Below are positions 26,131 through 33,665 of a stretch of 35,024 bases of DNA, piece by piece. Every line of letters starts with the position of its first letter. Position 1 is the first letter of the stretch. The translations under genes were made by a program, and so were the position numbers. Below the pieces are notes generated by a model, which was not told where the DNA came from, did not search any database, and worked only from the letters and a program-made list of their open reading frames with translations. The DNA comes from an uncultured Eubacterium sp. (lineage in GTDB: Bacteria > Bacillota > Clostridia > Peptostreptococcales > Anaerovoracaceae). Where the stretch lies: contig CALCFD010000017.1 of NCBI GenBank assembly GCA_937900695.1, positions 1 to 35,024 on the forward strand, in the 5' to 3' direction.

Positions 26131-26667
26131 TTACCTCCCGGTTAAATCTTTTTTTAACCCTTTTAATCGACTATCTAAACTATAGTCGTACTCCATGCCA
26201 TCAACATGTAAAATAAAGCCAGATATAAGTGAATTATCTATAATAATTTGCCACTTAATATCATTGCAGTGATGTTTTTTACAAAGCAAATCTTGCATTT
26301 TTTTTAGTTGTTTATCATCTGGTGGCACAACACAGGTTAAGGTAGCCTTAAGGGTTTTATTTTGCTTCATATTAAGTTGCTCTAAGGCTCCAATTATCTG
26401 AAATATATCATTGATTTGGTTGTCAGAAGTTAACACTTTAATAAAATTTTGTATCAATTTATCATCAAAGATTTTGTCAATGATATTATTTTTTTTCTGT
26501 AATGATATGGCCGGATTAGTTAAAACATCTAAAAGCTGAGGTACTTGTTTAAAGGCCTCATATATATTTTTTATCTTTAGTTCATTTATCTCAAGCTCGA
26601 AGAGAGCCTGGGCATATCTTAGAGAGGATGCTGAGTAATGATCGATATTATTTATCATCATCACCAT
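26131..26667 (-). CDS. atpH: ATP synthase F1 delta subunit
   Basis: A 178-residue peripheral-stalk cap that joins F1 to subunit b. SASSLRYAQALFELE at the N-terminus and the C-terminal IDNSLISGFILHVDGMEYDYS are family marks. Several close start codons (GTG ATG GTG ATG ATG) occur; the ATG at 26667 lies six bases from GGAAG and is preferred. It overlaps atpF by 20 bases. Confidence 0.92.
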   Translation of the reverse strand: MVMMINNIDHYSASSLRYAQALFELEINELKIKNIYEAFKQVPQLLDVLTNPAISLQKKNNIIDKIFDDKLIQNFIKVLTSDNQINDIFQIIGALEQLNMKQNKTLKATLTCVVPPDDKQLKKMQDLLCKKHHCNDIKWQIIIDNSLISGFILHVDGMEYDYSLDSRLKGLKKDLTGR

Positions 26668-27142
26668 CACCTACTTCCTTTATGAACTGATCGTATGCGG
26701 CAAGATTTTTATTATTCTCGTTGTTTTCAATAGAAATTTTATTTACCATGTCACATGCAAGCTCTGCGATGTGAGCTTTTGCTTCTTCAATTGCTTTTTT
26801 CTGCTCAAGTTCTGCAGTTTTATGAGCATTATCGACAATTTGACGAGCTTGCTGATTAGCAGCATTTACCATTTCTTGAAAATGTCTATCTGCATTTTCT
26901 TTTGACGAAGCAATAATATCTTTTGCTTCATCGTCAGCTTTTTTAAGTTTTTCGTCATATTGTATTTTAAGCTCATTTGCTTTTTGTTCACTTGTTCTTG
27001 CATTTTCAAGACCGTTATTAATTATTTCTTCACGCTTTTGCATAACATTTAATACGGGCTTGATAAGAAACTTTTTAAGTAGCCAACATAAAACAAGTAT
27101 ATTTATGATGTTGATGAGAAGATTAAAATCCAATTTGATCAA
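26648..27142 (-). CDS. atpF: ATP synthase Fo subunit b
   Basis: Peripheral stalk: one N-terminal membrane helix (about 5-22) and a long charged alpha-helical coiled coil. Start chosen at TTG 27142 (164 residues, MIKLDFNLL...), because AAAGGTGG (about 27151-27158) lies eight bases upstream. A GTG at 27154 is part of that ribosome site and is unlikely. The result matches the usual b-subunit N-terminus just before the membrane helix. It overlaps atpH. Confidence 0.92.
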   Translation of the reverse strand: MIKLDFNLLINIINILVLCWLLKKFLIKPVLNVMQKREEIINNGLENARTSEQKANELKIQYDEKLKKADDEAKDIIASSKENADRHFQEMVNAANQQARQIVDNAHKTAELEQKKAIEEAKAHIAELACDMVNKISIENNENNKNLAAYDQFIKEVGDGDDDK

Positions 27143-27163
27143 TTGGGATACCACCTTTCTCGT

Positions 27164-27388
27164 TTATTTTAAGAATAAGATTATTAATATTGCAATAATA
27201 AAGCCGTAAATAGCTGTTGCTTCAGCAAGGGCTGCGCCTAGGATAAAGTTCTTTGAAATTTTCTTTTCTGCTTCTGGCTGTCTTGCGATAGCTTCTGCTG
27301 CTTTACCTGATGCTATGCCAATACCAATACCAGCTCCAATACCTGTTAATACTGCTATACCTGCACCTATTGCTATAATTGTACCCAT
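27164..27388 (-). CDS. atpE: ATP synthase Fo subunit c
   Basis: A 74-residue hairpin of two membrane helices that forms the rotor ring. The ion-binding glutamate is E56 in ALAEATAIYG. The loop ARQPEAEKK is canonical. Compared with the Na+-type ring of Ilyobacter, the Gln in helix 1 is Ile23 and the Ser after the glutamate is Ala57; Thr58 is kept. This favours protons over Na+. AAGGAG lies eight bases before the ATG. Confidence 0.96.
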   Translation of the reverse strand: MGTIIAIGAGIAVLTGIGAGIGIGIASGKAAEAIARQPEAEKKISKNFILGAALAEATAIYGFIIAILIILFLK

Positions 27389-27409
27389 GATTTTTCTCCT
27401 TTTCTTTTG

Positions 27410-28075
27410 TTATTCCATTTCCTCATTCATAAACAAGGCTGTTAAAAATACGAAGATATATGCCTGTAATAATCCATCGAAAATATCGAAATAAAAACTA
27501 AATGGAATTGGCAATATCAATGGAACTACTAATTTAATTAGTTCCATAATTACAAAAGCTCCAAGTATGTTACCAAATAATCGCATACATAATGATAGAG
27601 GTCTTATAAAAATCTCTAAGATATTTATGGGAGCTACGACAGCTACGGGCTTGGCAAAGTGCTTAGCCCAATGCTTAACGCCATTTTGATGTATTCCTGA
27701 GTATTCTATTAAAATCATACTCATAATGGCAAGCCCTGCAGTTACATTTAAGTCTTTTGTTGGAGGTTTAAATCCCAAAAGTCCGACAAAAGTATTTGAT
27801 ACTGCAAGATATATTAAAACAGTTATAAGGTATGGAACATACCGCCTGTTTTCTTTGCCGAAGATGTCGTCAAAAAAATCGTAAACCCAGGTAAAAGCTG
27901 ATTCAAGTAACAATTGAATCTTACCCGGATTTTCTACTCTTAGATTGCGTGTTAACAAAATAGAGAGGACAACTAGGGCAGCCATGATGATCCATGTTAC
28001 CACCGTGGATTCATTTATGGAAATTCCACCGAAAATTGGTATTTTAAAAACCGTTTCGCAGTTAAGCTCTTGCAT
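27410..28075 (-). CDS. atpB: ATP synthase Fo subunit a
   Basis: A 221-residue membrane stator subunit that forms the ion half-channels. The essential arginine is in SLCMRLFGNILGA. First gene of atpBEFHAGDC; no atpI is present upstream. The ATG has no good ribosome site: the nearest AGGTGAT is about 28 bases upstream, so an in-frame non-ATG start upstream (for instance ATT) cannot be excluded. The upstream reading continues open and would add about nine residues. Confidence 0.93.
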   Translation of the reverse strand: MQELNCETVFKIPIFGGISINESTVVTWIIMAALVVLSILLTRNLRVENPGKIQLLLESAFTWVYDFFDDIFGKENRRYVPYLITVLIYLAVSNTFVGLLGFKPPTKDLNVTAGLAIMSMILIEYSGIHQNGVKHWAKHFAKPVAVVAPINILEIFIRPLSLCMRLFGNILGAFVIMELIKLVVPLILPIPFSFYFDIFDGLLQAYIFVFLTALFMNEEME

Positions 28076-28388
28076 TAATTGTGTAGTTAAATTTTCCGTA
28101 ATATCACCTACTTTGCAATAATTATTTAAGTAATCCTATCTATATTTTTACGGTACTCCTAAATACTTTAAAAGTCAACTGAAAAGATATAACAGACTTG
28201 TCACGTAACGAAATGTTTAAAGATTTTTTAAGGTAATAATGTACAAGAAATTCGCGTAAAAAACAAATTCTTTTATGTAGATATAACTTGTGTGTTAAGT
28301 GAATAGGTATTGCTATGACGTAAACGTAATAGTTTATGATTTCATTAATATTGCAAGGCAATATGCTAATTCACGGAAAGGACATTTT
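28076..28388. other. Divergent intergenic region, atp operon / merR
   Basis: 313 bases with no gene. It must hold the atp promoter (minus strand) and the merR promoter. TTGACT on the minus strand (28171-28176) is a possible -35 for atpB, but the -10 is poor. A perfect dyad near merR is listed separately. A 73-codon minus-strand frame here has no ribosome site and looks spurious. Confidence 0.5.
28348..28364. promoter_or_regulatory. Perfect dyad, candidate MerR operator
   Basis: ATATTGC-AAG-GCAATAT, two 7-base arms around three bases, ending 24 bases before the merR ATG. MerR-type regulators bind such dyads between -35 and -10 to control themselves and neighbours. Only one copy is seen in the window. 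Confidence 0.42.
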
Positions 28389-28823
28389 ATGAAGGGCATA
28401 AAAGAAGTGAGTTCTTTGGTTGGTGTGACAAAGAGAACGTTGCAGTATTATGATGAGGAGGGGCTATTAAATAGCAAACGTTCGAACAATAATTATAGGC
28501 TTTATGATGATAACGCCTTAGAGGAACTTTGGCAGATATTGTTTTATAAGGAAATGGGCTTTGAGTTAAAATCTATTAAGACTATTATGTGTGCTGATGA
28601 AGATCAAAAGGAAAAAATGCTAGATGAAAAGATCATAGAAGCCGAAAAGCTTATAGATGCTTTAGAAGAACATGTGGCATTTATTAGCGCTGTTAAAAAA
28701 TATGGTTTGCCTTCTTCAAGATGTAAAAAAGAATTTGGAGAAGGCAAGACATACAGGCAGTGTATAAAGATAATAAAAGAAAGATTTATCGAGATGTTTA
28801 TGGAGGATAAGAAGGAAGAATAG
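28389..28823 (+). CDS. MerR-family transcriptional regulator
   Basis: Start chosen at 28389 (144 residues): AAAGGA lies six bases upstream and the MerR fold begins at once (KEVSSLVGVTKRTLQYYDEEGLL). Winged helix-turn-helix at about 3-70, including NNNYRLYDDN, then a dimerisation helix and a short effector region with one cysteine (C117). No metal-binding CxxC pattern, so a drug- or stress-type member is more likely than a metal sensor. It sits 64 bases before the four-gene cluster and is its probable regulator. Confidence 0.9.
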   Translation: MKGIKEVSSLVGVTKRTLQYYDEEGLLNSKRSNNNYRLYDDNALEELWQILFYKEMGFELKSIKTIMCADEDQKEKMLDEKIIEAEKLIDALEEHVAFISAVKKYGLPSSRCKKEFGEGKTYRQCIKIIKERFIEMFMEDKKEE

Positions 28824-28839
28824 GATAGTTGTGAATTTT

Positions 28840-28864
28840 GAAAGCCTGTATTTAGCAGGCTTTC
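28840..28864 (+). terminator. Hairpin between merR and the lipoprotein gene (attenuator?)
   Basis: A 9-bp perfect stem, gaaagcctg (28840-28848) and caggctttc (28856-28864), with a seven-base loop. The following T-tract is weak (TATTTG). Only 13 bases separate it from the AGGAGG of the next gene, leaving no room for a promoter, so partial termination or processing between regulator and cluster is possible. Confidence 0.5.
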
Positions 28865-28887
28865 TATTTGTAATTACAGGAGGAAGC

Positions 28888-30522
28888 ATGTTTAATAGTG
28901 GGATTTTATTGAAAAATAAGAAGGAGATAATAGCTATAGTTGTAGTTGCAGTATTAGCTACAGTATGTTTGCTATTTGCCGGATGTGGAAAAAAAGAAGA
29001 GGTAGTAGAAACTAAGCCATTGACGTGGAATGGTTTAAAGTTTGCCAAGGAGTTACCAGAGTTGAAAGCGAAAAAAATAATGGTTGCTGCCAATGAAGAA
29101 AATTATTTGTTAGCTAATTTTGAAGGTGTAACCTTAGAAGGTTTCAATGATTATATTGCTCAGTGTGAAACAAAGGGATTTAATGTAGAGCCTAAAAAGG
29201 AAGAGTTTACATATCAAGCTTACTGTGCAAAAGGACTAGAACTTTATATGATTTATGGAAATGATTCTATATGTTTAGAACTTAAAAAAGTTAGAGAGTT
29301 TAAGGATTTAACTTGGCCAACTGAGGGGCTTGCTACATTGCTCCCACAATGTAGCGCTACAAAAGGTAAAATTAAAACAAATACAAAAAAAGAATTTGCT
29401 GTAAACGTTGGAGGCTTTAGTAAAGATGCATTGTCAAAATATATGGATGCTTGTGTAGCTAAAGGTTTTGATCAAAATGTAAATAGAACGGAAGACTTAT
29501 TTGAAGCTAGTAACAAAAAAGGATACAAAGTGCAATTGAAGTATGAAGGCTTTAGTCAGGTATATATTTACATAGAAGCACCTATTTACAAGATAACGTT
29601 AGATTGTACATGTATTAAAAACTGGATTTTTAGTATATATGATTTAAAGGTTTATGTGGACGGTAATTTTGTAGGAACTTTAGATCATGGGCATAAAGAA
29701 AAGTATGATATTAGCTTAGTTAGGGGTACTTATGAAATTAGAATAGAAAAGTCAGATGATAGTGAAATTTATGAAACTGTAGAGTTTAATGCTGTTAAGG
29801 ATGATACGATAAAACTAAAAGTTAATTGTCACAGTAGTTATATTGATGTGGATGTAGATACAGAAAATGCTGAAGTCGCAGAAAAAAGCAGTGATGAGAG
29901 TAGTGAAGATGAAGATTATGAAGAAGAATCTACGCTTGATGGAATAAAGGCTCCATATTCATCATATACTAGTGAGAATTATAAGGAAGTTATTAATGGA
30001 TTTAAAGAAGCAGGATTTACTAACGTTGTAAAAAAACCGGTTTATGATTTGGGAACTGGATGGTTTGATAGTACTAAAATAGGAGAAACTAAAAGTATTA
30101 GTATTGGTGGAAAGAGTGATTTTTATAGCGATGATCGATTTGATGAAAATGATAAAGTAGTTGTAAATTATCATGTATGGGAATGGAAAAATCCTAAAAT
30201 TAAATGGTCAAATCGTAGTGCAAGTAAATTGGTAAAAGATATAGAAAGGAATGCTATGAGAGCCAAAAAAACTTATGAAGGGAAATATATTAAATTAACT
30301 GGTCGAATTAAAAATATCGATGATGAAGGAGCTTCTTTTGATGTATACCCTAAAGATAATAAGTGGGCCCTTTATGATATTTATTGTTCTGTAGATGTAA
30401 AGAAAACTAGAGGGAAATTAATAAAGTACTCTAGTGGAGATATTGTTACTGTAAAAGGGAAAATTACAAGCGTTGGTGAAACTTTAGGTTATAGTATGAG
30501 CGTTTATGAAATAATTAAATAG
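28888..30522 (+). CDS. Multidomain lipoprotein with OB-fold C-terminus
   Basis: Start at 28888 (544 residues), set by ACAGGAGG; the upstream in-frame ATG at 28831 overlaps the hairpin and lacks a site. Lipobox LFAGC gives a lipidated C33. Visible parts: two tandem repeats of about 90 residues (about 46-137 and 138-230), each with a tryptophan at the start, a LP..., then a C..KGF and a final beta strand (DUF6591-like); a PEGA-like beta domain (about 245-325, VYVDGNFVGTL); an acidic Ser/Glu/Asp linker (about 340-360); a domain with EVINGFKEAGFTNV and GTGWFD...SISIGG (about 365-440, PASTA-like); and a tRNA_anti-like OB fold at the end. It acts outside the membrane. Function unknown. Confidence 0.85.
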   Translation: MFNSGILLKNKKEIIAIVVVAVLATVCLLFAGCGKKEEVVETKPLTWNGLKFAKELPELKAKKIMVAANEENYLLANFEGVTLEGFNDYIAQCETKGFNVEPKKEEFTYQAYCAKGLELYMIYGNDSICLELKKVREFKDLTWPTEGLATLLPQCSATKGKIKTNTKKEFAVNVGGFSKDALSKYMDACVAKGFDQNVNRTEDLFEASNKKGYKVQLKYEGFSQVYIYIEAPIYKITLDCTCIKNWIFSIYDLKVYVDGNFVGTLDHGHKEKYDISLVRGTYEIRIEKSDDSEIYETVEFNAVKDDTIKLKVNCHSSYIDVDVDTENAEVAEKSSDESSEDEDYEEESTLDGIKAPYSSYTSENYKEVINGFKEAGFTNVVKKPVYDLGTGWFDSTKIGETKSISIGGKSDFYSDDRFDENDKVVVNYHVWEWKNPKIKWSNRSASKLVKDIERNAMRAKKTYEGKYIKLTGRIKNIDDEGASFDVYPKDNKWALYDIYCSVDVKKTRGKLIKYSSGDIVTVKGKITSVGETLGYSMSVYEIIK

Positions 30523-30548
30523 AGGTATTTAGAAAAGGAGAGAATTTA

Positions 30549-31313
30549 ATGGATAGATGTATAAATTGTGGAGCACAGCTTTCTGAAGGACATAAGTTTT
30601 GTCCAGAATGCGGCACAGCTGTTGTAACTAAAGAAAAAGAAGTAAAAAATAAATGTCCTAATTGTGGTGAGATTTTAAACTCATTTATGACTAATTGTCC
30701 AGCGTGTGGCTATGAGTTGCGAAAAGCATCAACTTCTAGTGCACTGAAGAATTTATCTAATGAATTGAAGATGGTAGATGCAAAAGAAAGAAATATATAT
30801 CAGCCTACAAATCTAGTAGAGAAGGTTTTTGGTAAAACTAAAGAAAAAATAAGAGAAGAACAAAGGAAGATAGAAAGAGAAAAGATTAGAGAGAGAGCTA
30901 ATATAATAATAAATTTCAATGTTCCAAATACAAAGGAGGATTTAGTTGAGTTTGCTCTTGCTGCTTCAGCCAATATAGAAAAAAACTATAAATTTGAAGA
31001 TTTGTCTGCTCAAAATGAAGAATGTAAAGCGTGGTTGTTTAAATTAGAGCAAGTATATAAGAAAGCTGTAATATCTATGGAAAACGAACCAGAATTTGCA
31101 ATCATAAAAGAAGTATATGATTCTATTAATAGAAAAATGAAATTTCATAAAACAATATTTTTTATACTTATAGGAATAATGATATCATTTTTACTATTTG
31201 GTAGTTTAATCAGTTTAGGTGGTATTGGTATTTTTGCAATTATTGTGATGATTATAGCAGTGGTAACTGTATTATATATGAATAAAGATAAGGTTTTCAA
31301 AAGAAGAAAATAA
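30549..31313 (+). CDS. Double zinc-ribbon protein with C-terminal membrane helices
   Basis: A 254-residue protein. Two zinc ribbons stand at the N-terminus: C4/C7/C18/C21 and C36/C39/C50/C53. A charged helical middle (about 85-190, KEKIREEQRKIEREKIRER) follows, then two hydrophobic segments (about 197-217 and 221-243). The ribbons should face the cytoplasm. It follows the lipoprotein gene by 26 bases and precedes the SPFH gene by 18. Zinc-ribbon membrane proteins of this kind accompany SPFH proteins in Bacillus ydj-type operons. No enzyme domain is visible. Confidence 0.85.
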   Translation: MDRCINCGAQLSEGHKFCPECGTAVVTKEKEVKNKCPNCGEILNSFMTNCPACGYELRKASTSSALKNLSNELKMVDAKERNIYQPTNLVEKVFGKTKEKIREEQRKIEREKIRERANIIINFNVPNTKEDLVEFALAASANIEKNYKFEDLSAQNEECKAWLFKLEQVYKKAVISMENEPEFAIIKEVYDSINRKMKFHKTIFFILIGIMISFLLFGSLISLGGIGIFAIIVMIIAVVTVLYMNKDKVFKRRK

Positions 31314-31331
31314 AATATAGGAGAAAATAAT

Positions 31332-32381
31332 ATGTCATTATTTAAAAATTTTGGCGGTTTTATGGATGAAATTCGCTGTGATGAAAAATCTTATTTAATA
31401 TGGAAATGGCGTCCTAAAAATACAACGCTAGGTAAAAATAATCGTGAAAATGCTATTAGATGGGGATCTTCCTTGAGGGTTAAAGATAATGAGGTAGTGG
31501 TGTTTGTATATTCACAGTTAGACGGGACGCAAATAGAATTTATTGAAGGACCTTGTGACATGATAATAGAAACTGAAAATATGCCGATTTTGGGAAGTAT
31601 TATAGCAATGGCATATGGTGGAGGTACACCTTTTCAAGCGGAAATATACTTTATAAACTTGTCAGAGATAATTCAAATGCGATTTGGTGTACCATACTTT
31701 AATATCTATGATTACAGATTCCCTGGAGATGGAATACCTGTAGCGGTGAGGGGAACTATAAATTTTAAAATAGAAGATTATAGAGAATTTGTAAAATTAC
31801 ATGGAATAATAGATTTTAGTGTTGCTGACTTACAAAAGAAAATAAGAGATCTAGTAAACCACAACGTAAAGGACATAATCAGTAAAATAACCAAGGAAAG
31901 CCAAGAACCTCTTATTCAGATGGAAAACAGGATAGAAGAAATAAATGACTTAATAGAAGAACGAATTAAAGTTCAGTTAAGTAACAACTTTGGTATAATG
32001 GTAACAAGTGTTGATATAAGTGATGTTGAAATAGATAAAGATAGTAGAGGATATCTTAAAATATCAAACTTTTTAGAAACAGCTGAAGCTGATTTTACAG
32101 TGAGAAAAATTTCAGTTAGACAAGAAGTTTCAGGCGCTACGGATCTTCAAGCTGTGGAAATGAAAGCAAAATTTAGTAAAAAGATGCCTGACATTCCTCG
32201 AGAAGAAAAAATATACTATGTAGCAGAGGATGAAGAGGTGTTAGGCCCATATAATATCAAGGGAATCAGAGAAATGATCATTATGGGACGATTAGATCAA
32301 AATAGCTATGTATGGACTGAAGGCATGAGTCAGTGGGAGAGGATTTCTGATATTACGCAACTATCGACAATGTTTTTGTAG
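31332..32381 (+). CDS. SPFH 'virion core'-type protein with GYF_2 domain
   Basis: A 349-residue protein. The first 240 residues match the SPFH/virion-core family (YdjI-like): LIWKWRP near 22, VKDNEVVVFVYSQ, IPVAVRGTINFKI, and the long amphipathic helix region with FGIMVTSVDISDVEID. The C-terminal 50 residues are a GYF_2 (DUF4339) module: YYVAEDEEVLGPY ... YVWTEGMSQWERI. No membrane span, so it is probably peripheral on the inner face. Such proteins form membrane-associated scaffolds; GYF_2 binds partner proteins. It is the third gene of the cluster. Confidence 0.88.
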   Translation: MSLFKNFGGFMDEIRCDEKSYLIWKWRPKNTTLGKNNRENAIRWGSSLRVKDNEVVVFVYSQLDGTQIEFIEGPCDMIIETENMPILGSIIAMAYGGGTPFQAEIYFINLSEIIQMRFGVPYFNIYDYRFPGDGIPVAVRGTINFKIEDYREFVKLHGIIDFSVADLQKKIRDLVNHNVKDIISKITKESQEPLIQMENRIEEINDLIEERIKVQLSNNFGIMVTSVDISDVEIDKDSRGYLKISNFLETAEADFTVRKISVRQEVSGATDLQAVEMKAKFSKKMPDIPREEKIYYVAEDEEVLGPYNIKGIREMIIMGRLDQNSYVWTEGMSQWERISDITQLSTMFL

Positions 32382-32421
32382 TTAGAGATGATGCAATTAA
32401 AAAAGTAAGGGGATTAGGTGT

Positions 32422-33573
32422 ATGGACAATAAAAATGAAATAATTAAATTAATGGAAGAAATGGAAGAATATCCTCAAGATATGGAACAAAGAGCAAAAG
32501 TTAACAATTATACTAAGATGCCATTTTCCAGGTTAGCATCTTATGGAGTAGCTTTGGAACCTTTGATAGAAGGCATACAAAAAATAGCAAGCGAACCAGG
32601 AGGTAGTGGGCTTTATTTTGTAGATACTGGTGGTAAGAGCATGTTTCAAATGAAAGGAACAACTTCTTTTATAGGATCTTTAAAGACAGAGGGAGGCATG
32701 GTAGGTGGTGGGCAAGCTAAATTAAATTCAATTGAATTTAATCCTACTATGATATTTGTCGCAGTAGCTATGGCCAATATGGATAAAAAGCTTGATAGTA
32801 TTAAAGATATGCAAAAGGAAATGATAGATTTTTTAGTACAAAAGGAAAAATCAGAATTAAGAGGAAACTTAGCTATAGTACAAGAAATTTATAATCAGTA
32901 TAAAATCAATTTTGAAAATAAACAGTTTTTAAGTGGTAGTTATAAAAAGATTTTAGATGTTAAACAAACTTCAGAACAAAAAATAGATTTTTACAGAAAT
33001 CAGATAACTAAGAGAATTGAAAAAACTGAGTCATTGCATAGGAATAAAGGCATTAATGATAAGATTGAGTATTTAGTTGACCATCTTAATGAATATCAGA
33101 TGGCTTTATATATTTTGGGATTTGCAAGTTGTTTGGAAATATGTTTGCTTGGTAATTGTGATGAAGCGTACTTAAATAATATAGTTGATAAACTTGAAAA
33201 GTATTCTTATGATTATTTAGAAATTTATACAAAATGTTATGAGAAAATTGAAGAAGATAGCTTTAAATCTATAGAGGCAAATGTATTAAAAAGTTTATCT
33301 AGTACAACAAAGTTCGTTGGTAAAACAGTAGAAAAGATACCTTTTATAAATAAGGCGATATTTGATGAAGCTTTAATCGCAGCAGGTGAGAAAATGGAAG
33401 ATGCTCATGAGGAAATGTTAAATAATAAAATTAATATACTTGTTGGAAATAAATCTAATGTGATGAAGGCATTTATAGATAATATTAATACTATAAATGA
33501 ACTATATAATAAACCGATAAAATTAGTAGTTGATCAAGAAAATCTTTATTTAGCGACTTCTGATAAGTTTTAA
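32422..33573 (+). CDS. Unrecognised, mainly helical protein
   Basis: 383 residues, not recognised. N-terminal acidic helix (1-25), a Gly-rich beta-like patch (about 65-100, with GGMVGGGQAKL), then a long charged helical region with probable coiled coils (about 115-230), a more hydrophobic stretch ALYILGFASCLEICLLGN (about 232-249), and a helical C-terminal part. No signal peptide and no definite membrane span. It starts 40 bases after the SPFH gene (AAGGGG and AGGTG upstream), so it belongs to the operon and may be a client or effector of the SPFH scaffold. Confidence 0.72.
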   Translation: MDNKNEIIKLMEEMEEYPQDMEQRAKVNNYTKMPFSRLASYGVALEPLIEGIQKIASEPGGSGLYFVDTGGKSMFQMKGTTSFIGSLKTEGGMVGGGQAKLNSIEFNPTMIFVAVAMANMDKKLDSIKDMQKEMIDFLVQKEKSELRGNLAIVQEIYNQYKINFENKQFLSGSYKKILDVKQTSEQKIDFYRNQITKRIEKTESLHRNKGINDKIEYLVDHLNEYQMALYILGFASCLEICLLGNCDEAYLNNIVDKLEKYSYDYLEIYTKCYEKIEEDSFKSIEANVLKSLSSTTKFVGKTVEKIPFINKAIFDEALIAAGEKMEDAHEEMLNNKINILVGNKSNVMKAFIDNINTINELYNKPIKLVVDQENLYLATSDKF

Positions 33574-33595
33574 TAATTAAGTAAAAAATAACATG

Positions 33596-33624
33596 TTGAA
33601 ATGTCCACTAATCATAAGTATAAT
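33596..33624 (+). promoter_or_regulatory. Strong promoter of the L-cysteine desulfidase gene
   Basis: TTGAAA (33596-33601), exactly 17 bases, TATAAT (33619-33624). Transcription would start near 33631, about 35 bases before the ATG at 33666. It separates this gene from the SPFH cluster. Confidence 0.72.
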
Positions 33625-33665
33625 GTAAAAAAGTCAGTGAAAAAATAATAGTAAGGATGAAAAAT

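Noticed and set aside
28140..28361. 73-codon minus-strand frame upstream of atpB, where atpI could sit
   Set aside because: No hydrophobic pattern of AtpI, no ribosome site, and it covers the merR control region.
28389..33573. Calling the SPFH cluster a proven phage-defence system
   Set aside because: No nuclease, NTPase, toxin or other known effector domain is visible, and the neighbours are housekeeping genes.
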